Counted from the stretch's first letter, positions 23,425 to 32,003 are shown. The stretch: 32,647 nucleotides of DNA from an uncultured Clostridia bacterium (GCA_947624355.1 CANQKI010000019.1:1-32647); one strand, 5' to 3'. The notes: a model not told the origin generated them from the letters alone. Numbers and translations are program-made.

Positions 23425-24731
23425 TCCTTGATTTTCGCAAGCGCGGCGTTTTTGTAGCTTTCGTCTTCGGTGACTTCCCGAATCACCTTGATCTGCTTCG
23501 GAAAGACTATTTCGGCGTTTTCGTCGGTCAGTTCAATCTCGGCAATGGCTTTGTCCTGCCAGAAGGGATACACATCGATCTCGAAATATTGATTTTCGTA
23601 AGTGAGGCAATACCTGGTCTTGCGGATCTGCCGCATAGTGGTATCTGCGTCCATCAGCAGGCTGAGGTATTCGTCCTTGGAGAGCCGCCGCTCGATTTCC
23701 ACCCGTTTCAGGTCGGAAACCCGGCGTTTGGTCGTCTGGAAATAGATGTAGCTGCCGTTTCCGCCCCGTTGGCGCACCCGGATTTCATCCCCCTCGGGCG
23801 CGTTCAGGTAGGTTTGGATAATTTCTACCCGGCGGCAGTTTGGCAGACTTTCCAGCCACTGGATATCCGGGTATTCGATCAGGAATTTGCGTTCGATCTC
23901 ATAGGGCTCCGGCTCGCCAAGGAACATGGAAATTTCTGCAATGAGCCGCTTCATTTTATCTTCAAAATCGGTGGTATTGTCAATGATGCGGAAATGCGGA
24001 TGACCTGTCCACGCGGCAATCAGTTTATCGTCCAGCGCCGCGGCCTCTTCCGGCGTTTCGGTGCGGGCGTTATTGTTCGCCGTGGTATAGAAGGCTTCCG
24101 CGCCCTTTGCGGCGGTCACAAGATGAAAGACGGCGTCGTACCCGTCCCGCAGCTCCACCTCAGTGGCGCCAAGGGCGGAAAGGACGCAGGAGAATTCCAG
24201 TTCGCTCATATAGGCCTTGTTGTCCAGCGCACCGCGGTCGCAAACAATCAGCACCTTTTCGACCGGCATTGTGGCGGCCGCCTGTTCAAAGACCGCTTCC
24301 TTCTCCGCCTGCAGGCGCATCTGGCATTTCTGGTAGTCCTCGTTTGTGCCGCAGGTCCACGGGGCGACGCCGCCGGTAATGAGCTCGGTCGCCGTTTCCG
24401 GAACGAAAAGGACGGTATAGCCAAGCTGGGTAAAGGCGTTCTGCACCCAGCTCATGGCCGTGGTTTTCCCGGCGCACGGGCCGCCCGTAATGACGATTTT
24501 TGTGATCTGCACCTTGGATTTCGCCTCCTGAAGCTGTAAAAGCATGTCGATCGGAATTTCGAAGAGAGCTGCCAGCTTGCGCATCGCCGCCGTGGTCGGT
24601 TTTGCCGCGCCGTTTTCCCACTTGGAAACCGCTTTATTCGTCACACCGATTTTCTCGGCCAGCTGGGTTTGGGAAAGCCCGGCCATCCTGCGCCGTTCAA
24701 GAATGAAATTTCCGAACGGATAATCATTCAT
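23421..24731 (-). CDS. XRE-type HTH / P-loop AAA (kinase-like) / CYTH triphosphate-tunnel fusion
   Basis: This 436-residue protein has three domains. The first is an XRE/Cro helix-turn-helix (about 5-62: GLSQTQLAEKIGVTNKAVSKWE). The second is a P-loop NTPase of the AAA_28/kinase-like type (about 76-265) with Walker A GGPCAGKTT (83-91) and a CDRG motif (164-167). The third is a CYTH domain (about 276-436) with the ExExK signature E278/E280/K282 and alternating charged strands (DEIRVRQRG, KRVEIERRL) that line a triphosphate tunnel. The ATG at 24731 follows GGAGGGAAGG. A consensus promoter and an overlapping inverted repeat suggest autoregulation. It is coupled to the broken gene downstream. The substrate of the catalytic domains is unknown. 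Confidence 0.88.
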   Translation of the reverse strand: MNDYPFGNFILERRRMAGLSQTQLAEKIGVTNKAVSKWENGAAKPTTAAMRKLAALFEIPIDMLLQLQEAKSKVQITKIVITGGPCAGKTTAMSWVQNAFTQLGYTVLFVPETATELITGGVAPWTCGTNEDYQKCQMRLQAEKEAVFEQAAATMPVEKVLIVCDRGALDNKAYMSELEFSCVLSALGATEVELRDGYDAVFHLVTAAKGAEAFYTTANNNARTETPEEAAALDDKLIAAWTGHPHFRIIDNTTDFEDKMKRLIAEISMFLGEPEPYEIERKFLIEYPDIQWLESLPNCRRVEIIQTYLNAPEGDEIRVRQRGGNGSYIYFQTTKRRVSDLKRVEIERRLSKDEYLSLLMDADTTMRQIRKTRYCLTYENQYFEIDVYPFWQDKAIAEIELTDENAEIVFPKQIKVIREVTEDESYKNAALAKIKE

Positions 24732-24756
24732 TTTTCCTTCCCTCCTTTGCACCATC

Positions 24757-24786
24757 ATTATATAAGGCAGTGTAAAACATTGTCAA
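24757..24786 (-). promoter_or_regulatory. Consensus sigma-A promoter of the HTH-AAA-CYTH gene
   Basis: On the minus strand, TTGACA (24786-24781) and TATAAT (24762-24757) are both perfect and are 18 bases apart. The start codon follows 25 bases downstream. Confidence 0.88.
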
Positions 24787-24797
24787 TATTTGCACTG
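24768..24797. promoter_or_regulatory. Inverted repeat over the -35 box, candidate autoregulatory operator
   Basis: CAGTGTAAA (24768-24776) and TTTGCACTG (24789-24797) are inverted repeats matching at eight of nine positions, with a 12-base spacer. They flank and overlap the -35 element of the HTH-containing gene. Binding of its own XRE domain here is inference. Confidence 0.6.
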
Positions 24798-24920
24798 TCG
24801 AAAAACGGTAGAACCTCGCTGGATAGCCATCCATGCGCCGTGGATTCAGGCGGTTTTCGGAAATACAGAAAGTATGCAAAGTTTCCTTCAAAATGTTCAG
24901 AGAATAACAGGAACCAAACA

Positions 24921-24958
24921 TAAAAACGGAGCAGGGCCGAACGGCCCGCCCCGTCCGT
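24921..24958 (-). terminator. Terminator after metK
   Basis: On the minus strand an imperfect GC-rich hairpin (ACGGACGGGGC... pairing with ...CTGCTCCGT, around the tight GGCC/GGCC core) is followed by CCGTTTTTAT. It lies about 40 bases after the metK stop. The rest of the gap between 24798 and 24920 shows nothing I can name. Confidence 0.6.
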
Positions 24959-24997
24959 GAAACCGCACAAAAGCCGGAAAAGGGTTGGTTTTCCGGA

Positions 24998-26170
24998 TTA
25001 CAGCCCGGCGTCCTTCCGGAGGGCTTCCGCCAGGTCGGTGTGCTCCCAGGGCAGGTCGATATCCGTGCGGCCGAAATGACCGTAAGCCGCCGTCTGCCGG
25101 TAAATGGGGCGGCGCAGGTTCAGCCGCTCGATGATGGCGTCGGGCCGCATATCAAAGTGCTTTTCCACCAGCCGGGCAATTTCCGCATCGGGAATCACCC
25201 CTGTTCCCCGGGTATCCACCTGGAAGGACACGGGCTTGGCCACGCCGATAGCGTACGCCAGGGCGATCTGGCACTGCTTTGCCAGCCCGGCAGCCACGAT
25301 ATTTTTCGCGGCGTGCCGGGCGGCGTACGCGGCGGAGCGGTCGACTTTCGTGGGGTCCTTGCCGGAGAACGCGCCGCCGCCGTGGGGGGCATAGCCGCCG
25401 TAGGTGTCCACGATGATCTTGCGCCCGGTCAGTCCGCTGTCCCCCGCCGGGCCGCCCACCACGAACCGCCCCGTGGGGTTGATGAAGTATTTCGTGCCTG
25501 CATGCAGCAGCGTTTCGGGAATCTCGTGGCGGATCACATGCTCCATCATGGCTTTTTCGATTTCTTCATGGGAAACCGTTTCGTCGTGCTGGGTGGAAAT
25601 CACCACGGCGTCCACGGCCACGGGCCGGCCGTCCTCGTACGCCACGGTCACCTGCGCCTTGCCGTCCGGCCGCATCCAGGGGCAAAGGCCGGACTTCCGC
25701 ACATAGGCCATACGCCTTGTCAGCCGATGGGCCAGGGCGATGGGCATGGGCATCATTTCAGGGGTTTCGTCGCAGGCAAAGCCGAACATCATGCCCTGAT
25801 CCCCCGCGCCGGTCTCGTTTCTCGCCGCGTTCCGGGTTTCCAGGGCCGCGTTGACCCCCTGGGCAATGTCCGGGGACTGGTCGTGCAGCGCCGTCAGCAC
25901 CGCGCAGGAAGCGCCGTCAAAGCCCTTTTTCGCCCGGTCGTAGCCGATATCGTTCACGACCTTGCGCACAATGTCCGCCACGGGGGCGTAACCGGTGGTG
26001 GTCACTTCCCCCATTACCAGCACCAGACCCGTGGTGGCGCAGGTTTCGCAGGCCACCCGGGCATAAGGATCCTGCTCCAGCAGGGCATCCAGAATCGCGT
26101 CTGAAATCTGGTCGCACATCTTATCGGGATGGCCCTCGGTGACGGATTCAGAGGTAAAGAGTGTTCGCAT
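24998..26170 (-). CDS. metK: S-adenosylmethionine synthetase
   Basis: The 390-residue protein makes S-adenosylmethionine from methionine and ATP in the cytoplasm. It shows the family signatures [20 protein letters not shown] (near 7-26), [10 protein letters not shown] and the phosphate-binding [16 protein letters not shown], and is of normal length. The start is the ATG at 26170 with AAAGGAGAGG upstream; further in-frame codons upstream lack a ribosome site and run into the leader. Expression is controlled by the SAM-I riboswitch and terminator at 26217-26374, a feedback loop well known in Bacillota. Confidence 0.97.
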   Translation of the reverse strand: MRTLFTSESVTEGHPDKMCDQISDAILDALLEQDPYARVACETCATTGLVLVMGEVTTTGYAPVADIVRKVVNDIGYDRAKKGFDGASCAVLTALHDQSPDIAQGVNAALETRNAARNETGAGDQGMMFGFACDETPEMMPMPIALAHRLTRRMAYVRKSGLCPWMRPDGKAQVTVAYEDGRPVAVDAVVISTQHDETVSHEEIEKAMMEHVIRHEIPETLLHAGTKYFINPTGRFVVGGPAGDSGLTGRKIIVDTYGGYAPHGGGAFSGKDPTKVDRSAAYAARHAAKNIVAAGLAKQCQIALAYAIGVAKPVSFQVDTRGTGVIPDAEIARLVEKHFDMRPDAIIERLNLRRPIYRQTAAYGHFGRTDIDLPWEHTDLAEALRKDAGL

Positions 26171-26216
26171 GGGTTTTCCTCTCCTTTTGTGATGATACCG
26201 AACCCTATCGAGCCGC

Positions 26217-26248
26217 AAAAAAACGCTTGTCCGTCAACAGACAAGCGT
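26217..26248 (-). terminator. Riboswitch-controlled intrinsic terminator of metK
   Basis: On the minus strand ACGCTTGTC and GACAAGCGT form a 9-bp stem (26248-26240 with 26231-26223), followed by seven T (26223-26217). It lies between the SAM-I aptamer and the metK ribosome site, as expected for the expression platform. Confidence 0.9.
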
Positions 26249-26271
26249 GCAGAATTTTCCGTGTTTTGCGC

Positions 26272-26374
26272 CTTATCTGCCAGCGCGTCGCCGCGCTGCT
26301 GGAATTGGCACCTTGCGGGCGTGCCGCCGGTTGCCGGGCTTCATCGGGCCAGTCCCTCCGCCGCTCTGGATAAG
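26272..26374 (-). promoter_or_regulatory. SAM-I (S-box) riboswitch aptamer
   Basis: The minus strand shows the conserved S-box elements in order: P1 5' arm CTTATC (26374 side), AGAGCGGCGGAGGGACTGG, CCCGATGAAGCCCGGCAACC split over the next positions, GGTGCCAATTCC, and the closing P1 arm GATAAG (26277-26272). SAM binding favours the terminator downstream and shuts off metK. Confidence 0.95.
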
Positions 26375-26392
26375 GTATTCAGTTCAGAAATC

Positions 26393-26422
26393 AGTATAGC
26401 GCGTCCGGGCCCCGCTGTCAAG
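26393..26422 (-). promoter_or_regulatory. Promoter of the metK riboswitch transcript
   Basis: On the minus strand TTGACA (26422-26417) and TATACT (26398-26393) are 18 bases apart. The -35 box overlaps the stop codon of the upstream AEC transporter gene. Transcription would start roughly a turn before the aptamer. Confidence 0.82.
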
Positions 26423-27332
26423 CGAAAATTTGCAAAAGCAGCGTCATGACCGGAATCGTCGCCACGGACAGCGCCGTGGTCACCGCCACGCCGCCTGTGG
26501 CCAGAATGCGGGCGTCTTCCGTGCTGTAGGCCGAGGCCTGCACCATCATATTGGTACAGGCGGGCATGGCGCAGGCCACATACACCGCCCCGGCCATGTC
26601 CCCTTGCAAGCCGAATATTTTCAGCGCTGCAGCAGCGATCAGCGGCGCGGCAATCAGCCGCAGGGCGCAGGCGGGCAGGAACCGCCTGTCCCGGAACAGC
26701 GCCCCCGTGACCCGGGCCAGGTAGGCCCCGGTAATCATCATGGAAAGGGGCGTGGCCAGGTTACCCAGCGTCACCACCGTATCGGCCAGAAGCCCGGGCA
26801 AATGCACGCCTGCCATCTGCACCAGCAGACCCAGCACAATGGCGATCATGCCCGGGTTGACCATCTTCCGAAGGCCTGTCTTCCAATTGCTGCAGAACAG
26901 CGCCAGCGCCACCGACCAGCTCACCAGGTTAAACGCCGACACGAACGCCACGCCATACCCTACCGCCTGGGGGCCCAGCGCGGCCTCCATCACCGGATAG
27001 CCCATGAAGCCGCAGTTGGACAGGGCCAGCATTTGCGCGTACACCGCGCGCCTGTCCCGGGGCGCGCCACGGAAAATCAGCGTGCCCGCCCCCAGCAGCG
27101 CGCACAGCAGCGCCAGCGAAAAGCAGAAAACCAGCAGCCAGTCCGCCGTCAGGGAGCCGGATTCCAGCCGCTCCAGCTTGGAAAAATTCAGGCAGGGGTT
27201 GGCCACCCAGATCACCATGGACGTGAAGGCCGCAATATCCCGGTCCTGCCAGATTTTCACCTTGGCCAGCGTAAACCCGATGCCGCCCATCAGGAACAGG
27301 ATCAGTACCTGGTGCAGCGTCGCCACGCGCAT
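26418..27332 (-). CDS. AEC-family transporter
   Basis: The 304-residue hydrophobic protein has about ten membrane segments in two similar halves, with the family features GFTLAKVKIW near the N-terminus, ANPCLNFSKL and MPACTNMMVQASAY in the second half. The auxin efflux carrier family in bacteria moves organic acids such as malate, malonate or amino acids; the substrate here is not determinable. The ATG at 27332 follows GGGGGG, a close-spaced ribosome site. It lies directly upstream of metK, but the latter has its own promoter, so the two need not be functionally linked. Confidence 0.85.
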   Translation of the reverse strand: MRVATLHQVLILFLMGGIGFTLAKVKIWQDRDIAAFTSMVIWVANPCLNFSKLERLESGSLTADWLLVFCFSLALLCALLGAGTLIFRGAPRDRRAVYAQMLALSNCGFMGYPVMEAALGPQAVGYGVAFVSAFNLVSWSVALALFCSNWKTGLRKMVNPGMIAIVLGLLVQMAGVHLPGLLADTVVTLGNLATPLSMMITGAYLARVTGALFRDRRFLPACALRLIAAPLIAAAALKIFGLQGDMAGAVYVACAMPACTNMMVQASAYSTEDARILATGGVAVTTALSVATIPVMTLLLQIFA

Positions 27333-27467
27333 CCCCCCGTTTCTTTCGTGCGTCCTTCATGGATTCTGCGCGGTTTGCCGCATTCCTGCCGCATACGGAA
27401 ATTTTCCGCACGCCCCGCTCCCGGCCGCATAAAATGATGAAGAGACCAGGAAAGGAGCGTGCTTCAT

Positions 27468-28076
27468 ATGGATCAGACCTCTGAGAAATGCGCTTATCAA
27501 TACACCGTGAAACGCGGCGACAGCTATTACCTCATCGCCCATCGGCTGGGCGTGCAGCTGCGGGACCTGCTGGCCGCCAATCCGGCCATTCCCCCGTCCC
27601 GCCTCACCGTGGGCGACGTGCTCTGCGTGCCCTATGGCGAGGACGTGCAGCAGCCCGCCGGCGACCAGACCCCTGCCGAACCTCAGCAGCCTGCCGAACC
27701 CGCGGAACCCGAAACCCCGGCCGAGCCCGAAGTCCCCGCAAAACCCGAGCCCGCCTGCCCCGCCAACCGGCGCACCGTCGTGCAGAATGGCCAGACGGCG
27801 GGGGACCTGCAGCTTCGCTACGGCCTGAGCTATTACACCCTCCAGGCCGCCAACGCCGATACCGACCTGGAAAAGATTCAGGGCGGCGACGTGCTCTGCA
27901 TTCCTGAAACCAATACCCCCTGCCCCGTGCCCAAGTGCCATACCCTCAAGGAGGATGACACCCTGGAATCCGTGGCCATAACATACAATCTGCCCGTGGC
28001 CGCCCTGCTCCGGGCCAACCCCTGCCTCGCCCCCGAGGATTTCTGCGCGGGTGTCACCATCAAGCTGCCGGAGTAA
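27468..28076 (+). CDS. Small LysM-repeat protein without signal peptide
   Basis: The 202-residue protein has a clear LysM domain at about 12-56 (YTVKRGDSYYLIAHRLG, ending LCVPYG), a Pro/Glu-rich linker (about 60-100, AEP/PEP-like repeats) and two further LysM-like units (about 104-150 and 157-202, ending LCIPE and IKLPE). LysM binds peptidoglycan or chitin-like glycans. No secretion signal or membrane segment is visible, so it may act on the spore or forespore surface, or be exported by an unusual route. The ATG at 27468 lies ten bases after AAAGGAG; the in-frame GTG at 27459 is too close to that site. It has no obvious operon partners. Confidence 0.85.
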   Translation: MDQTSEKCAYQYTVKRGDSYYLIAHRLGVQLRDLLAANPAIPPSRLTVGDVLCVPYGEDVQQPAGDQTPAEPQQPAEPAEPETPAEPEVPAKPEPACPANRRTVVQNGQTAGDLQLRYGLSYYTLQAANADTDLEKIQGGDVLCIPETNTPCPVPKCHTLKEDDTLESVAITYNLPVAALLRANPCLAPEDFCAGVTIKLPE

Positions 28077-28092
28077 ACGACTGATGAGATTT

Positions 28093-28140
28093 CCGGGGGC
28101 ACTGCCCCCGGCCCCTGCCAGGGGGATGATTCCCCGGACC
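28093..28140. repeat. GC-rich tandem hairpins after the LysM gene
   Basis: CCGGGGGC-ACT-GCCCCCGG (28093-28111) is followed by CCCCTGCCAGGGG and GGGGATGATTCCCC. This chain of short GC hairpins resembles intergenic elements often seen in Clostridia. It lacks a T-run, so it is not a clean terminator. Confidence 0.55.
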
Positions 28141-28232
28141 CCGCCTTTGCGGAACAGTGTTGATGTTCGCTTTAAACAATGTGCCGCTGCAGCTTTTGGG
28201 CATGCGGCAACATCCTGTCTTTGAGGCAAACA

Positions 28233-28262
28233 GAAACGGCGCAGCCGAAGCCGCGCCGTTTC
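28233..28262. repeat. Inverted repeat downstream of the secreted GH43 gene
   Basis: GAAACGGCGC (28233-28242) and GCGCCGTTTC (28253-28262) form a 10-bp stem. It lies 70 bases after the GH43 stop on the minus strand and could end that transcript, but the T-tail is weak (TGTTT). Confidence 0.45.
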
Positions 28263-28329
28263 GCATAGAATTGTATCGTTTCACGGCATTCCGGCTTATT
28301 GCCCACAGTACCGTAAAACTTTTGTCTGC

Positions 28330-30270
28330 CTATTTCGCCGTGAACTGCCAGCTTTCGGCCCGCACGTTGCCGGCGAACACAAAGGTCACGTCCTGCACGC
28401 CCGCGGGCACATCCACATCCGCCGTGTAATCGGCCATTTCATCCCAGGCGGGCAGCATAATATACGCAATGGCTTCTCCCTTTTCATCCCCCAGGCACAC
28501 CTTCACCGCGCCGCCTGTGGGGGACGCCATGCGCAGGGTGAGCTTCGCCGCGCCGGAAGCAAAATCGGCGTTTTTCACCTGCATCCAGTCCCCCGTGGCG
28601 GCCAGGGTGTATGCCTCGGGGCCGTACCCGATCACCTCCATGCCCGCTTCCCGGGCCATGGTGGCCGCAGGAACGGATTCATAGGGGTTCAGTGTGCCCT
28701 GGGCGTCCGGGCCCTTCATGGTGCCAACTACCGACACAATGGAGCCGTCTTCGTTGACCGACAGTTTATCCATCTGGGGGCTGCGGTAATTGCCCGTAAT
28801 GCCCATGGCCTTTTCAACCGGCCGATTGTGGTAAACCAGGTACAATTGATCCCGGAACTCCACGATGCTGTGGTGGTTGTTTCCGTACAGGCCGAAGAAG
28901 CGCCCCTCGTTGGGGAACAGCTCGCCGCCGTAGGTGAAGGGGCCCATGGGGCTGTCGGCGGTCATGTATTCGATGGCGCCGTTCGTGATCCCCAGGCTGT
29001 TTCCATCCGTATTCCAGTTGGAACAGTAGGTGTAATAATAGGTGTCACCGATGCGGTTCATGCCCGAATCTTCAAAGAAGTACGGAGCGTCGATGGTCTC
29101 GGGTGTGCCCACGATGCTGATCATGTCCTCCCCCAGCTGCACCACCCGGCCCGTTTTGGGGCTGGCCTGCTGGCCGGTCGGCACGCCGCCGCCGAAGTAG
29201 AGATAGCCCGTGCCGTCCTCGTCCACGAACACCGCCGGGTCGAAGAGCCAAAGGACGTTGGCGCAGTTGGGCACGTCCCGGGTGATCAGGCCGTGACCCA
29301 AAGGATCGGTCCAGGGGCCGGCGGGGTCGTCCGCCGTGAGAACGCTGACGCCGTTGCCGCCGTTGCAGAAGTACAGGAAGAATTTCTCCTGGCCATCAAT
29401 GGTCTTATGGGCGGCGCAAGGGGCCCAGGAATTGGACGCCCACTTGGCAATGCCGTCCCGCCCCGCCACGGGAATGGCCCCATGATCGGTCCAGTTCACC
29501 AGGTCGGAAGAGGAAATACAGTTAATGGTCTTCACCAGGCTGTAGGAATTTTCCTTTACTTTCCCGTCCGCGTCATATTCAATGATGTCGTTGGTGGTAT
29601 AGACGTACAGCCGGTCGTTCCACACCAGCACGCCTGGGTCGGCCCCGAACCGCTGGGTAAAGAGGGGATTGTTTTCCGTCGGCTGTTTCACGCTTGTCCG
29701 GGGCGTCATGCGGGTAAAAATATTCATCAGCTCCTGTTCGCTTGTGGGAATGAAGAAGGGGGTGTAGGCCGTTTCCTTTTTCTCCGGGGCCGCGCCCGTC
29801 AGGGTGAAATTGCGGATGGTGTATTCTGTATCCGCCTCGCCGCCCTCCACGTACAGCACGAAGGTTTCGTATTCCCCCGCCAGGTAATTGGCCGAGAGCG
29901 TCACCCATTCGCCCTTTTTCGCCGTCTGGGTGTTCAGATTCTCATAGCTGGTCTGGCCGTTCACGCTGTGCTCCACCGACAGGATGAACCGTCCGGATGC
30001 CAGCATGTCCTGCTTGAGTTCCACACTGATTTTGTACGTTTCCCCTGGCACCAGGTCAAAGGCCCGGCCGGGCGAATTCCATGTGGCCGTGCGCCCGGTG
30101 GTGAGCAACCCCTCGTCGGTCACCTCGATGGCCGCGCCGCCCGCCGACCGGGCATACCAGCCATCCGTACCCGCCGAAAAATCGGATACGTAGGTCATGG
30201 TCTCGGCCTGGGCAGCGGCGCAGGGCAGCGCCAGCATCAGCACGAGCAGGAAAACGAGTATCTTTTTCAT
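28330..30270 (-). CDS. Secreted GH43 arabinofuranosidase/xylosidase with flanking carbohydrate-binding modules
   Basis: The 646-residue protein has a signal peptide (1-22, cleavage near AQA), an N-terminal CBM4/9/22-like jelly roll (about 25-160), a GH43 five-bladed propeller (about 195-520) and a C-terminal CBM6-like domain (about 525-646). Likely catalytic residues are D211 (base, GADPGV), D344 (pKa modulator, WLFDPAVFVDEDG) and E400 (acid, FFEDSGMNR). This architecture is typical of enzymes on arabinoxylan. AAAGGGG precedes the ATG at 30270. It lies 15 bases after the intracellular GH43 and is transcribed with it. The exact linkage specificity is uncertain. Confidence 0.88.
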   Translation of the reverse strand: MKKILVFLLVLMLALPCAAAQAETMTYVSDFSAGTDGWYARSAGGAAIEVTDEGLLTTGRTATWNSPGRAFDLVPGETYKISVELKQDMLASGRFILSVEHSVNGQTSYENLNTQTAKKGEWVTLSANYLAGEYETFVLYVEGGEADTEYTIRNFTLTGAAPEKKETAYTPFFIPTSEQELMNIFTRMTPRTSVKQPTENNPLFTQRFGADPGVLVWNDRLYVYTTNDIIEYDADGKVKENSYSLVKTINCISSSDLVNWTDHGAIPVAGRDGIAKWASNSWAPCAAHKTIDGQEKFFLYFCNGGNGVSVLTADDPAGPWTDPLGHGLITRDVPNCANVLWLFDPAVFVDEDGTGYLYFGGGVPTGQQASPKTGRVVQLGEDMISIVGTPETIDAPYFFEDSGMNRIGDTYYYTYCSNWNTDGNSLGITNGAIEYMTADSPMGPFTYGGELFPNEGRFFGLYGNNHHSIVEFRDQLYLVYHNRPVEKAMGITGNYRSPQMDKLSVNEDGSIVSVVGTMKGPDAQGTLNPYESVPAATMAREAGMEVIGYGPEAYTLAATGDWMQVKNADFASGAAKLTLRMASPTGGAVKVCLGDEKGEAIAYIMLPAWDEMADYTADVDVPAGVQDVTFVFAGNVRAESWQFTAK

Positions 30271-30285
30271 CGGTTAAAACCCCTT

Positions 30286-31737
30286 TCAGCGGTCCGTCGC
30301 CGCAGAATATACAAAATCGGAAAATACCGCGCTGCCGCCCGGCGCGTCCTTTGCGTACAGAAACAACCCCACCCGGCAGCCCATAAAGTGATCCAGGGCG
30401 TAAACCAGGGGATGCACCCCGCCAAGAAGCGTCCAGGCGCCGTCCCAGTAGAAGAAAGCGGCTTCGTCCCGGTCAAAGTCAAACTGTACCTGCAGGCGCG
30501 CCCGGTCTTCCGGCCAGGGAACCCGCGCCCGCAGGCCGTCCGCTTCCTTGGCCTTCATCGCCAGGGCAAAGCCCTTTTCCTCCCGCACCAGGGCAATTTC
30601 CCCGTGCCGCCCCTGGAGGGCGCAGAGCCCGGCGCAATCCCCCGGACGCATATCGCTCCCCGTCACCGTCACTTCCATCCGGCATTGGGGGCCGAAGCAG
30701 CGCTGGGTCAGGGTGTTGGGCGCATCCTCCAGGGTTTTCGCCGTGCGCCCCGCCGTCAGCCGCAGCCCTTCTTCCGTGATCCGGTAATGAGCGGCGTCCG
30801 GCACATGGTTCCACTGCCACAGGGGCGACAGGCCGCCCCGCAGGGCATCGGACGCATACAGCGGCGCATACACGTAATCAGGCCGGAAACTGGGCAGCTC
30901 CAGCGTTTCGGGAACGGTGTCCACCTTCGGCATCCCCTGTTCCCACGTCATGGGCACAAGCACCGGAATGCGGCCCACCGCCCCATGATCCTGGAAAAGG
31001 AACAGGGCCCACCGCCCGTCCGGCAGCTGCACCGGCCCACCCTGGGCCACCCCGGCATGACGGCCCTGGAAATCCAGCTCCATAAACGGGCCGCCCGTGA
31101 AATCGTCCGTCAGCTTTTCCGCCGCATGGCAGCCCATAGCCCGGAGGCCGCCCCTGGGCCAGTGGATATTGAACAGGTAATACCGCCCGTCGATTTTGTA
31201 AAAATGGCTGCCCTCCCAGCCCAGGCCCTCCGTGTCGTCCCGGAAAACCACGCGGTTCAGCCCGTTGGGTTTAGGGCCGGAGAGGTCGCTCTCCATTTCG
31301 GTCACGCGGATTTCCCGGTTGCCCGAGGCGATGTAGACCCGGCCGTCGTCATCGAACAGGATGGAAGGGTCGTAATAAAACCCGGCAATTTCGTGCCGCG
31401 TCCACGGGCCTTCGGGCCGCGCCGCCGTGTAATGGCAGCTTTTCTGCATGTCGTTGCTGGTAAACAGCACATGGAACACGCCGTCATGGTACCGCAGGCT
31501 GGCCGCCCACATGCCCTTTCCGTAAATGTTCCCATTCTCCAGCCGCTGGGCCGGGGTATCGTCCAGCCGGTCGAATACATAGGCGCAGTGTTCCCAATGC
31601 ATCAGATCATAGGATCGCAGAATCTGCCCGCCCGGAAACATGTGCATAGTGGTGGAAATCATGTACCACGCGTCTCCGGCCCGGATCACGTCCGGGTCGG
31701 GATAATCGGCATAAAGAATCGGATTGACGCCCCGCAC
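30286..31737 (-). CDS. Intracellular GH43 beta-xylosidase/arabinofuranosidase
   Basis: The 483-residue protein has a GH43 propeller (about 1-290) with D14 (YPDPDV, base), D123 (YYDPSILFDDDG, pKa modulator) and E175 (GWEGSHFYK, acid). A C-terminal concanavalin-like beta-sandwich (about 300-483) is usual for beta-xylosidases. It lacks a signal peptide, so it finishes imported oligosaccharides. I chose the GTG at 31737, six bases after GGGAGGGG. An in-frame ATG at 31779 has no ribosome site and lies inside a TATGAT -10-like box (31780-31775). It is the first gene of the GH43 pair. Confidence 0.85.
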   Translation of the reverse strand: MRGVNPILYADYPDPDVIRAGDAWYMISTTMHMFPGGQILRSYDLMHWEHCAYVFDRLDDTPAQRLENGNIYGKGMWAASLRYHDGVFHVLFTSNDMQKSCHYTAARPEGPWTRHEIAGFYYDPSILFDDDGRVYIASGNREIRVTEMESDLSGPKPNGLNRVVFRDDTEGLGWEGSHFYKIDGRYYLFNIHWPRGGLRAMGCHAAEKLTDDFTGGPFMELDFQGRHAGVAQGGPVQLPDGRWALFLFQDHGAVGRIPVLVPMTWEQGMPKVDTVPETLELPSFRPDYVYAPLYASDALRGGLSPLWQWNHVPDAAHYRITEEGLRLTAGRTAKTLEDAPNTLTQRCFGPQCRMEVTVTGSDMRPGDCAGLCALQGRHGEIALVREEKGFALAMKAKEADGLRARVPWPEDRARLQVQFDFDRDEAAFFYWDGAWTLLGGVHPLVYALDHFMGCRVGLFLYAKDAPGGSAVFSDFVYSAATDR

Positions 31738-31862
31738 GCACAGCCCCTCCCGCTTTTTTCTGAAAACCGCTTTCATCATAACACAAATTTCCGCAATTGG
31801 CTACATCATCTTTGTACCGTCTTCCTTCCTTTCGTAAACGCAAATTTTTTCGAAAAAAGGGG

Positions 31863-31891
31863 TTGACAAACTCCGCCGTATCCCGTATAAT
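31863..31891 (+). promoter_or_regulatory. Consensus promoter of the tRNA genes
   Basis: TTGACA (31863-31868) and TATAAT (31886-31891) are both perfect, with a 17-base spacer. The first tRNA begins about 39 bases after the -10 box, as expected for a strong stable-RNA promoter. Confidence 0.92.
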
Positions 31892-31929
31892 ATACTTCGC
31901 AATTGGGAAACACTTCCCGTTGCGGGCAT

Positions 31930-32003
31930 TGGGGAATGGTGTAATGGCAGCACCTACGACTCTGACTCGTATTGTCTAGGTTCAAATCCTAGTTCCCCAG
32001 CCA
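31930..32003 (+). tRNA. tRNA-Gln (anticodon CUG)
   Basis: The 7-bp acceptor stem TGGGGAA/TTCCCCA, the anticodon arm TACGA-CTCTGAC-TCGTA with anticodon CTG, the T-arm CTAGG-TTCAAAT-CCTAG and an encoded 3' CCA after discriminator G are all present. It decodes CAG. Confidence 0.93.

Noticed and set aside
27396-27408. Palindrome CGGAAATTTTCCG between the AEC and LysM genes as an operator
   Set aside because: Short, no regulator adjacent and no promoter elements placed around it; likely chance.
28828-31866. A 1012-residue open frame on the plus strand
   Set aside because: It is antisense to the two GH43 genes, has no homology I recognise, is rich in His/Gly/Val/Pro as expected for a GC-rich shadow frame, and the opposite strand shows clear catalytic motifs.
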